Source: Limnanthes douglasii subsp. nivea
Taxonomy: Eukaryota > Streptophyta > Magnoliopsida > Brassicales > Limnanthaceae
DNA: 64,000 nt
Direction of reading: 5' to 3'
NCBI GenBank assembly: GCA_036936605.1
Contig: JAUPFV010000001.1
Location: 316,712,809-316,776,808, forward strand
A program made the position numbers and the translations under genes. The stretch's first letter is position 1. Every line of letters begins with the position of its first letter. The notes beneath the pieces were generated by a model. It saw only the letters and a program-made list of their open reading frames with translations. It did no database searches and was not told where the DNA came from. Shown in pieces: positions 54,905 through 64,000 of this stretch.

Positions 54905-56040
54905 CTACTCGTACCTATACAATTTAAGGTGGTTTACATTCCAAGGATGCTTCAAAGTATAGCTCTCCGCATATGCTAGTCGATAGGCTCCACTATGTCC
55001 TTTGGATATTAGTGTATACGGTCCATCCCAAGTCGGTCCTAAATTTCCTGCAGCTTTATCTCCTAAGCCTTGAAAATTTTTCTTCATTACCATGTCACCA
55101 ACCTGAAAACTCCGAGGTTTAAGGCGTACATTAAATCGGCCTCGCATCAAGCTCCTGTAATGCTCTGCCCGCACTCTCGCTTTGTCCCTTCGTTCCTCAA
55201 TGATGTCGATTTCCACTGCTCTATCTTCGTCCTTATTGTCCTCGTCATAAGATCGTATCCGGTGGCTTGGTATTATCCCTTCGGTTGGGACTGCCGATCC
55301 ACTGCCATATACTAAAGCAAAAGGAGTATGATTAGTATTTGCACGTGGTGTAGTCCTATAGGCCCACAATACTTGTGGTAGTTTGTCTGGCCATTTGCCT
55401 TTTGCCCATTCTAACGTTTTCTTAATACCTTCTAAAATTGTCTTGTTGGTGACCTCCACTTGACCATTAGCTTGAGGGTAATAAGGTGTAGAAAAATGTT
55501 GAGTTATCCTAAATCTGTTGCAGAAAGTAGTGACTATGGAATTCTAAATTTGTGGGCCATTATCCGTCATTAAAATGTGAGGGATTCCAAATCTAGTGAT
55601 AATTTGGGTGTGAATGAATCACATATCTCCTGAGCTCTCGTTCAATACAAAGCATTTGCCTCAACCCATTTCGAGAAGTAGTGGACAACAACTACTAAAA
55701 ACTGTCTTTTTCCTGTAGCCATGAGAAAGGGTCCTACCAAATCAAACCATCATTTGTCAAATGAGCATGAGACAGGTAAATGCTTCATTGGTTCACATGG
55801 AAAATACCCTGTATTGGAATTTTTTTGACATTGATGTACAAGCTATTCCGCATCCGCAGCTAATTCTGGCCAGTAATAACCAGCTACCAAAAATCACTTG
55901 ACTAGGATTCGGTATCCATAATGTGCCCCAACTTCCCCTTCATGTAAATAATTAAGAATTGTAGTCTACGCTGCTCGGTTTAAACATCTCAGCAAAGGTT
56001 GAGTGGTGCTCTTTCGATATAAAACTCCATCTACTACACA
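54905..56040 (-). pseudogene. Integrase of nested Tat element
   Basis: The C-terminal half is a clean 184-residue frame (55459-54905): 'LEWAKGKWPDKLPQVLWAYR', 'TTPRANTNHTPFALVYGSGS', 'VEIDIIEERRDKARVRAEHY', 'RSFQVGDMVMKK' and a final 'WNVNHLKLYRYE'. Upstream (55460-56040) the core is broken. 'VVVVHYFSKWVEANALY' has His where the first catalytic Asp should stand (VDYFSKW), and the TDNGP motif is legible only across a frameshift ('MTDNGPQI'). Confidence 0.85.
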
Positions 56041-56044
56041 ATCT

Positions 56045-56599
56045 TTAGTTGCTCTTGTTTGGAGAATACGTGTCGCTGTCTTTTCTTGGGGGAAGAATGT
56101 TTGAGTTAAGATATGAGAGGAATGGTTCTCTCCAATCGCCACTACTGCCAATTGTGTGCACTGCGTCACATACGGGGATTAGCTTAGTCGTAGGAAATTG
56201 TTGTGTAATAATGAAGGGATTATCTCCTAAGTTTGTAGCTTTCGCCAATGCATATGCACAACTAATCTGTCTACGCGAAACCTGTTCGTATATCACTTGC
56301 GTAAATTTTGATTCATTCTGTTTGAATGCCACCAAGTAACCCCAGATTCCCTCCTGCTTGGCATCGTATACACCTTGAGCTTGGTTCATTACTAACTGGG
56401 AATTTGAGCATAACCTAAGAAATTGAGCTCCATATATTTGTGCCCATTTCATACCATAAATTACCGCTTCGTACTCTGCAACATTATTAGTAACTAGGAA
56501 GTTAAATCTGACCGATTGTCGAATCTCTTCCCCCATAGGAAAAAATAAGATGATACCAGCGCCACCTCTTGACATACTAGACGACCCATCTGTCTCCAT
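56045..56599 (-). pseudogene. RNase H of nested Tat element
   Basis: A clean 184-residue frame. 'METDGSSSMSRGGAGIILFF' holds the first catalytic Asp and 'TNNVAEYEAVIYGMKWA' the Glu. 'LRLCSNSQLVMNQAQGVY' has Asn where the family has Asp (SDSQLV), so catalysis is probably lost. The region after residue 120 passes into the linker before integrase. Confidence 0.85.
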
Positions 56600-56838
56600 T
56601 ATCCACGCAGATTCGTCTGGCAGACGGTTAGCATGACATTCGTTTGGGCTCCCATCTCTTATAGAAATAAATTATGTAAAACAATCGGCTACAACTTGAC
56701 CTTTTATAGCTGTGCGGGGTTCAAATTGGATATCATATTCCTCGAGCTCTACGCTCCATTTAGACAGCCTTTTTGAAGATTCTGGTTTTTGTAGAACAGA
56801 TATAGGGGGAATGATGTACGAACAACTATTACATGGCT

Positions 56839-57960
56839 TTAGAAATAAAGTCGTATTTTTCGTGCGGCAACGACCAAATCCAATGCCAACTTTTCTAACC
56901 TGATGTACCTAGTTTCAACATCGACCAACATTTTACTGGCATAATATAGTGGACACTGAGCTCCCCCTTGTTTCGTGACTAGAATCACGCTAACTAAGCA
57001 CTGGGAGACCGACGAATAAAGAAAACGATTTTCCCCCGAAACTGGCGCTGATAGGATTTCAAGCGACATAAAGTAATTTTTAAGGTCATTGAAAGCTTTG
57101 TGACATTCCTCCGACCATTGAAACTTATTTTCTCCCCTTAATATCTCGAAAAAATGATGGCTTTTTTCTGAAGCCCTTGAGATGAAGCGGGAGATCGTTG
57201 CTAGACGCCTGAACAAACACTGGACTTCATTCACGTTTTGTGGCGGTTCCATTTGAATTATGGCCTTTAGTTGGATTGGGTCTGCCTCTATTCCCTTATC
57301 ACTTACCACGTACCTTAGGAATTTCCCACGTTGAACCCCGAACGAATACTTAACAGGATTAAGTTTGAAATTAAACTATCATAATAAATCAAATATTGTT
57401 TGTAACGTCTACAGGTGCTGCTCTGCCGTGTGTGTTTTGAAAACCATATCATCAATATAAGCCTCCATATGTCGACCTAGGTGATCAGACAAAATATGAT
57501 TGATTAACTGTTGATACATGGATCTCGCTTTCTTCAATCCGAATGGCATAACCTTATAGCAGTAAAGCCCTAGTTTAGTTTGAAATGAGGTATCCTCCTC
57601 GTCGGCAGGGTCGAGACAAATTTGGTTGTATCCCGAGTATGCGTCCATAAACAATAAAATTTTTAATCTTGAGGTGGAATCTACTAACTGGTCTATGCAT
57701 GGCAGAGGGAAGGCATCCTTCAGTCAAGCCTTGTTTAAATCAGTAAAGTCAACACACATACGCCACTGACCTCCCTTCTTTTTGACGAGGATGGGGTTTG
57801 CCAACCATATGGGATATCGTGCCAGTCGGATATGAACAAGTTTAGATAGTTTAATAATCTTTGCGAATATTGCTTCCTGCTTTTCTGTTCAGACAGAACG
57901 TCGCTTTTGTCACACTGGTTTAACATAGGGATCAATGGCTAACTTGTTAATAATGATCGA
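56839..57960 (-). pseudogene. Reverse transcriptase of nested Tat element
   Basis: Frames at 57654-57409 and 57309-56839: 'MFMDAYSGYNQICLDPADEE', 'YCYKVMPFGLKKARSMYQQL', and the catalytic 'YIDDMVFKTHTAEQH'. The thumb/connection has 'NPVKYSFGVQRGKFLRYVVS' and 'KFQWSEECHKAFNDLKNYF', then 'PLYYASKMLVDVETRYIRLE'. The N-terminal part (57935-57735) is shifted ('FISDWHDIPYGWQTPSSSKR'). Stops lie between the pieces. Confidence 0.85.
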
Positions 57961-58289
57961 CGGGTCCACCCCTGAGACATCACTGGCCTCTCATGCGAAT
58001 ACATCTATATATTTTCCAACAATTGAACTAGTGACTGTTTAAAAAGAGTGTCTAAGTGGTTACCTAACCGAAATACCCGTCCTCCTGACAATGCTTCCTC
58101 AATGACGTCAAGTGGTTCTGCCTCTGGCTACGTAGTATCCCTTGGGTCATCGACTGGTTCTGGCGAGGGGGGATGCTCCGAATACTTTTGTTATTCCCCC
58201 TTGTTTGTTGATTGCTATCTCAAAGGTTTCGCAGGATCCATATCTACCGCGTAACATGCTCTCGCGGTACGCTGGCTTCCCCTAATAAC

Positions 58290-58799
58290 TCAAACTACAT
58301 TACCTACGGGGTATTTAATACATTGTCGGAATGTACACGTTGTAGCCTCCATTTTGTGTAGCCGTGACCTGCCAATTATCGTATGATAAGTGTTTGAGGC
58401 ATTGAAGATTATGAATAGAGTTTTAATTTCATGTTTTGTCATTCCATAACCCACTTTGACCTTCAGCTCGACTTCCCCTACACACTGGGATATCTGGCCT
58501 TCATAACCGACCAAAGTTCGCTTAGTTGATTTGACAGGCGGGACGTTATTCATCCTATCACATCTCCCTTTAAAAATAATGTTCGCTGAGCTTCCTTCAT
58601 CCTCCAGTACTCGAGTTACCATAACGCCGCCTATGTCAATGTTAATAGTTAAGGCGTCTTTGTGTGGCGTACTAACACCTCGTAAATCATTGTTATTAAA
58701 AATGAGGCCAGCAACTGGGTCGCGATAATTACGATACGAGGGAGCTTCTATTTCACATAACTCCATTCTTGTCCGATCTCTCTTACCCATCTTTAGCAT
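58290..58799 (-). pseudogene. Aspartic protease of nested Tat element
   Basis: A clean 169-residue frame. 'LRGVSTPHKDALTINIDIGG' and 'VLEDEGSSANIIFKG' cover the active site; the family reads VDNGSSADI, so the catalytic Asp stands but the next residue is Glu rather than Asn or Thr. The end has 'YHTIIGRSRLHKMEATTCTF' and 'QCIKYPVGNVV'. The protease would release gag and pol products. Confidence 0.8.
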
Positions 58800-58981
58800 A
58801 TGCCCTTGTTCTGATTTCCTCCCGAGATAGTATAGAGCGATGGGGGTAAATGATCGGAATACAGAGCATAGTTACTGGCTAACTTCATATCCTTTTGCTC
58901 AGTGATATCCTATATTGTCAACGCGGAATGGCCCTCGGTTATTGTAAATAACCACTGTTGTTTTCCCTTAACCTCTGTAAC

Positions 58982-60418
58982 TTAATCGTTCGTCTTCTCT
59001 GCAGCATTCATATTCATATATTGGACGATCTCCCCATTGTCAATCAATCTTTGGATTTCTTCTCTGAGCTTCCAAGACTCATCTGTTGTATGTTCATGAT
59101 CATTATGATATGAACAGAAGTATCTGTTTGAATGTTTGAAACCAGGAGCACTCATAACTCCAGGGACCTGGTACTTCAACCTTCCTTTCGTCCGATCGTA
59201 AATAACTGAAACGGTTTTGGTCAATAGAGTAAACTTTCTGGCCGGGTTATCAAAACAGAGCGGTCGCCGACTAGGATCCCGCAGAGGTACGTCGTCTTTT
59301 CTTCTACATTTATAGGTTCAACAACATGTCGGTCAGGTGAATCTCCTTTACGTGCGTCGTCTACTATTATGAAAGTGTCTGCTCGGGCGAGGAGATCTCC
59401 CATCACTTTGGTCGGGAACTTGATTAAATCAGTGTGAAATTCCCCTTTGTGATCCAAGCCTATTTTGAGAGATGCTACAGCCATGTTTTCCCTCATATTG
59501 GGTAACACGTTCATTGCATGCACAAAGTGTCTAATATAAATTTTAAGAGATTCGTCTCGCTTCTGATAAGGGTCCATAATGGAGTCTCGCTCGCGTCTGG
59601 GCTCCTTGTTACCAACAAAATGCTCCCTAAATTCCTTCCATTGGTCGAAGAATTTATGGATAGAGCCTTTTGGACGGGCTGCTTAACCAGTCCATATAAT
59701 TCCCCTTAAGCGTCATCAAAAGAACTCGGCATAACATGACATCGTCAAGATTGAATTCCATCATCATATTTCGGAATTGTTCTAGGTGTCTTTCCGGGTC
59801 ACCCGTTCCATCGTAGGCCTCCATTCTGAATGGATCGAACTTTCTTGGAAGCTGGGCCTCCAAGTTTTTTTCTGCAAAAAACGGTTCTTTACGTATATAA
59901 TTAGACATTCTAGGTCTCATCTGATTGTAGCGGACATCGGCTTCCTCTTTGGATATTTTTGAGGTGGCTGAACGTGCATCTTGCATCGGTTCTTGCTCTT
60001 TGGATCGCTTCTTGCTTCTGCTTTCACCATCTCCCTCCTTTTTAAGATCCAGTTTGGAGGATCGGTCCCCCTTAATGATATGACTACCATCCGGTCCCGA
60101 TGGATGGCTAGCTCTGTTGGCTGCTTTAGCCTTGGTTGTTAGTGCATGAACTGCCTCATTCATTATTGCTAACATTGCATGCAAAGCCTGCTCCTGAGCA
60201 TCTTGTTCACATGACACTTTGAGTTGCTCCTGCTCGAAGTTATAGATCTGTTGCTCTAACTGTCGGAAAGTTGGCGCGCTTACCAAATTTTCGTTCAGAT
60301 TCCCCTGGGTGACAGTGACAATCACTAAACTTGACGGGTTAACAATCGGCTCTACACTAATGTTTGGCTGATTAACCTGAGAAGTAGTGCCAACCATTGC
60401 TGAAACCCCCACATCCAT
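58982..60418 (-). pseudogene. Gag of nested Tat element
   Basis: The largest piece (60418-59654) is 254 residues: an N-terminal Gln/Glu-rich helical region (FRQLEQQIYNFEQEQLKV), a basic linker (SRSKKRSKEQE), then the gag core 'LPRKFDPFRMEAYDGTGDPE' and 'RHLEQFRNMMMEFNLDDVML'. A frameshift separates it from 59577-59221 ('QKRDESLKIYIRHFVHAMNV') and from 59224-58982, which has the Tat-specific 'YFCSYHNDHEHTTDESWKLR'. Gag forms the particle. The start ATG at 60418 is about 165 bp after the primer site. Confidence 0.85.
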
Positions 60419-60581
60419 CCTACAACTATTGTAGGTTCTCCATATTTTGTACAGTCGTTCGGTTCGAATTGGCTCTCTGATACACCATCGTCCTACCTAT
60501 TTCTAGGACCGCTCTCAATCCCTGACCTAGTAACTACCATGGTTTCGTAGCTTTCGCTGGTAATTGCTTTGTTACCCTGTT

Positions 60582-60599
60582 CCCAAAGATGACGCCAAA
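60582..60599 (-). other. Primer binding site of nested Tat element
   Basis: The minus strand reads TTTGGCGTCATCTTTGGG directly after the 5' LTR end, as in other Tat elements (TTTGGCGCCGT...GGG type). Confidence 0.7.
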
Positions 60600-60601
60600 T
60601 T

Positions 60602-61361
60602 TGATAAGGAAAATAATAAAGATTAATGCCAAATAATTATCTTATTTATTAGAGAAGAGAAAGTTACATTGTTTTGGGTTTTCCCCTACTATTTATAATC
60701 TGGCTTGCAGTTTTTTTTACTACTTTACTCTCTTTCCCACTACTGGCCCACCTTTACCATGTATACATAATGGACACGGGTTTTAAGGGAAACATGTCCT
60801 TGGTTTGACCAATTCCCCCATTCGTGCTCTTGAACAGTTATTCTGGTTGTTAGATCAGTTTTTCTCGTTCATCGTCTTTATTAGTGCGATTCAGCTCTGC
60901 CTCACTAAAATTCTACTCAGCGTCTGTCTGAACTTAATTGTAATATTGTTGTTTTGCTATGATTTTATTCTGTCGAGCTCATCTTGCAACATTTTGTATT
61001 CTGCTCGGCATTTGCTCAACTCAGCTTTCAACAGCCTCAACTTGATTATTCTTTGCGCAATTCCATATCCTCAATATCTTGTTCGATCATACCTGCTCTG
61101 ATCGGTATTAGTTCCGCGCGTTTCTCTATGGCCGAGCTCGAGTTCAAACTTATCACTTTCTGCTGAGCTTTCCCCTCTGCTCGGTAATAGTTATGCTTAG
61201 CCCTTTCTCTACATCTGGTCATTTGTTTGATTATCCTGTCATGGCTTTGTCTTTCTTTCCCATCTGTCGACTGATCCTTTTTTGCCATCATTGTGGTGTT
61301 ATTCATCCTATTCTCAGACATGCTCTTTTATTCTCTTTACATGGTAATTACTCCCTCATGA
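60602..61361 (-). repeat. 5' LTR of nested Tat element, 760 bp
   Basis: Aligns end to end with 50452-51239, with scattered substitutions and small indels. In element orientation it starts TCATGAGG where the other LTR has TGATGAGG, so the terminal TG has mutated. It ends TTCCTTATCA before the primer site. Confidence 0.9.
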
Positions 61362-63459
61362 GCTTCAAGGATTGATTTTATTATTCCTTGTCTAGCATTC
61401 CCTGATGATATTCTCATTTTCACTAACAGTCTTCAATCTACTATTGACAATCTAAGTAGGTTTTTTCAAAACTACCAAGAATTTTGTGGTCAAGCCATCA
61501 ACAAAGACAAGACTAGAATTATTGTGCGTAACAGATTTCTTCCAACCAGGCTCTCCACTCTTATTGATCAAACAAGCTTCAGTGCCAGTAATCATCCTAG
61601 TGACTATCTGGGAATCACTGTTAGCAACAATAACAAGACTAGCAACTACATATCTCTTCTAAAAAAATCAACAGCGAAATCTAGGACTGGGAAAACAAAC
61701 ATCTAGTCTATGATGGCAAGCTTACATTCATTAACTCTATTTTGATGACTATCCCTTTATATTAGATGCAAAGTTGCAATATCCCTAAAAGAAGTATCAA
61801 TAGGATGGAGAAAAACTTCAATACATTTTTTGGGGATCTACTACCAATGATCAAAACATTCAATGGTCAGACTAGATTTCTCTATGTAAGCCTTTTGCTG
61901 AAGGTGGTATGAATATCATAAAACTATTTGATATCCATGACACTTTCTCTTGTAAATTATGGTTTATTTTCAGGTAAAACAAAATCTATTGGGCTAACAT
62001 AATACACAACATCTATTGCAAGAATTCTCATCCTCTTAAAGCCTATTACAACAACAATGGCTCCTTAACTTGGAAAAGATTGGCTAGTATAAAGGCTATT
62101 GCCGAACCTAATATTAGATGTAAGTTTGGTGAATGAGAGATGGATTTATGGCTAGACAATTGGTATTATCACTCTCCTTTAATTATTCTTGATGACAAAG
62201 AAGATAACAGCTGGTTTCAAGCTACAAAGGTTTATACCTTCTAGTTAAACAACTCATGGGATATCAACAAACTTAAGGGGTTTCTTACTTGAAATAGAAT
62301 CAACCTTATCAAGACCATAAGAATAAACAACAATAAAGATGACACCATGATATGAAAGATTTCTACAAACTACAAATTCAACATCAAAGAGACTTGGAAC
62401 AATTTTAGGCAGCATCGCAATCAGTCCAACTTGTTTAATAAAATTTGGAACTCTATAACACCCAGGAAGTGTTCTTTTATTTTATGGAAAATTATTCATA
62501 ACAATATTCCTATAGACTCTATTTTGAAAAAGAGACACTTCAATTTAGCATCCAATGCCAATTTTGTAACTATTATGAACACACTAATCATTTATTCATT
62601 TGTTGTAGTTATACTTGGCACATTTGGATTACTTTGTTGTTTTGTTTAAGGTTAAAATTGATAGGTTTATGTATGTAGCCCATATGTTCAAAACCTGGTT
62701 CTGGTTCTGATAAGAAAGTTCATGTTAGGAATGTTATTCCTACCATTATATTTTGGGTGATTTAGCAAAATAGAAATAAAGCTAAGTTCAAATGATCATA
62801 TTTCTCTTATTGGTCTTCTATTAATCATATACAATATATTCTATGTAGTTTGGATAATTCTAATATTTTCAAATCTAAGCATTTGAGTAATGATATTAAT
62901 GTAGATATGAAAGTTGGGTGCTTATCCTACATCAACTGGAAAATAAAGCCTATTTACCTTAAATTTTTTGCTCCAAACCCAGGTAGGCTCAAGTTGAATA
63001 TTGATGGATCTAGCCTTAGAAATGGAGACTCAAATGAAGCTGTCATCATTCGCAATAGCATGAGAGAAATTGTCAATGGATCCAACACTCTTTATGGTAA
63101 AATCTCTCATATTATGGCTGAATCCATAGCCTTGCTTGATGGGCTTCTAATCTAAAAAAATCAAAGATGATCAAACGTCGACTTGGAATCTGATTCCTTA
63201 AGTCTAGTCAACTTGCTACCTAATGGTAAATACCCCTGGCCTTTAGCTCCCATGCTAACTGTTGTATAAATTTAATCTCTCCTTCAATGAACATCTCTCA
63301 CATTTTAGAGACCAAAATAAAGTAGCCGATTGGCTTGCCAAATAGACTCTGAAATGTAAGATGAAGCTAGAATATACTCATCTTCAAACCTCCACCCAGC
63401 TGTGTGCTATAGTTCTCTTAGAAAATATAGATCTTGGCTACATAAGTAGCAATTACTAA
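61362..63459 (+). pseudogene. LINE ORF2, second part: RT C-half, zf-RVT, RNase H
   Basis: Resumes after the nested element. 'FIIPCLAFPDDILIFTNS' carries the RT active box (family FADD, here FPDD), then 'CGQAINKDKTRIIV' and 'HPSDYLGITVSNN'. The zf-RVT region: 'FNKIWNSITPRKCSFILWKI' with 'IHNNIPIDSILKKRHF' (about 62431). The RNase H end is 'RLKLNIDGSSLRNGDSNEAV', 'SHIMAESIALLDGLLI' (62980-63150) and 'NKVADWLAK' (about 63320), with a final stop at 63459. Frames shift often between these pieces. Confidence 0.82.
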
Positions 63460-64000
63460 TAGTTCTTAGAATCTATATTTCTGACTTATTGCTAACTAAA
63501 GCTCTCGCAACTTTTATTTTTACTCTAGTTAGCAGGAATTATTACTAACTAGTATCTTTAGATTACAGATTTCAGCATTTCAATTAAACAAAGGACCATA
63601 AAACATGAGAAGTTCTTCTTTGATGTTGCTGCTGTGTTCTATCTAAAGTTAATTGTTGTTTTCTTTTCGTCTAGGTGGATGTTTGGAATCCATGAAAAAT
63701 CTTTTTATAGCATTTCATCAAGCAGTTTTCAACATTGCTTTATATCAAGATCTTTTCTTGTGAATCTGGAGCTTGATGCTCATCAAAATTGAAATATTTA
63801 ATTGTTATAAAAACTGCAATTCTTGTTAATTTAAGTTTAGAGTAGAATTAAATATCAAAATTTTAAAAAAAAATCAGAAAAATAGAAAAAAGATCGAAAA
63901 TGCTTTTAGCCTTATTTTTTTTAAAAAATTTCTGTAATTAATTTTGATGTTTTTGTTTTAGCGCTATCGTATTTTTAACTTTAAAAATTGTACTCTCTTT
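63460..64000 (+). other. LINE 3' UTR and flank
   Basis: No coding sequence after the RNase H stop. The LINE's poly(A) end and target duplication could not be fixed; A-rich runs near 63870 are candidates. Confidence 0.4.

Larger units (their letters stand above)
50452..61361 (-). mobile_element. Complete Tat-lineage Ty3-gypsy element nested in a LINE
   Basis: Two LTRs, a primer site, gag, protease, RT, RNase H and integrase on minus, plus an antisense extra ORF on plus between integrase and the 3' LTR, and a GCTTC target duplication. This order (PR-RT-RH-INT with an extra antisense ORF) is characteristic of the Tat lineage. Removing it rejoins the LINE ORF2 just before its FxDD box. Frameshifts and lost catalytic residues make it non-autonomous now. 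Confidence 0.9.

Overview
This is a window of AT-rich nuclear DNA from a dicot-type flowering plant. Almost all of it is decayed, nested transposable elements. One intact cellular gene stands out: a single-exon bHLH transcription factor of the HECATE1/2 type at 13493-14086 (+). It has a TATA box, a CT-rich leader and a full 197-codon frame. I cannot name the species.

Layout. (1) 1-440: the last 44 codons of a Ty1-copia pol, a polypurine tract and a 222-bp 3' LTR. (2) 441 to about 12,050: a large Mutator-like element (MULE). Its degenerate transposase runs on + (441-2670). A broken multi-exon gene with an Ulp1-like (C48) cysteine protease end runs on - (about 11,250 down to 4,915), so the two converge. 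Spacers and apparent introns are filled with dozens of copies of a short motif, GATAGATGCGAAAC-like, always in the same orientation. An LTR with a tRNA-Met primer site (5813-6163) sits inside. (3) 12.1-15.6 kb: the HEC-like gene in otherwise non-repetitive-looking AT-rich DNA. (4) 15.6-25.5 kb: Ty3-gypsy remains, namely a Tat-type gag fragment, a nearly full-length but stop-ridden gypsy element (19401-24680) with a 371-bp internal tandem duplication, and a minus-strand gypsy fragment. (5) 25966-26683: a hAT-type non-autonomous element with matching ends and an 8-bp target duplication. (6) 28.4-36.06 kb: a Tat-lineage gypsy element with both LTR ends, lacking most of RNase H and carrying a 4 x 90-bp minisatellite and an antisense frame. 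(7) 36.1-46.2 kb: remnants of an extra-ORF protein, a Tat RNase H/integrase, a copia 3' end with LTR, and another gypsy pol. (8) 46261-46474: a tRNA-derived SINE with a perfect 15-bp target duplication. (9) 47.05-63.5 kb: a plant L1-type LINE (ORF1 with DUF4283-like region and zinc knuckle; ORF2 with endonuclease, RT, zf-RVT, RNase H). It is interrupted by a complete minus-strand Tat gypsy element (50452-61361) that has two LTRs and a GCTTC target duplication.

How the parts relate. The transposon genes are no longer functional as read: nearly every domain has in-frame stops, frameshifts or lost catalytic residues. They record successive insertions: copia into the MULE, Tat into the LINE, and a SINE near a gypsy 3' end. 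The nested Tat element shows the textbook Tat arrangement (LTR, gag, PR, RT, RH, INT, antisense extra ORF, LTR), which helps interpret the more broken copies. The MULE/Ulp1 region with its intron-filling repeat family is the least conventional part of the window.
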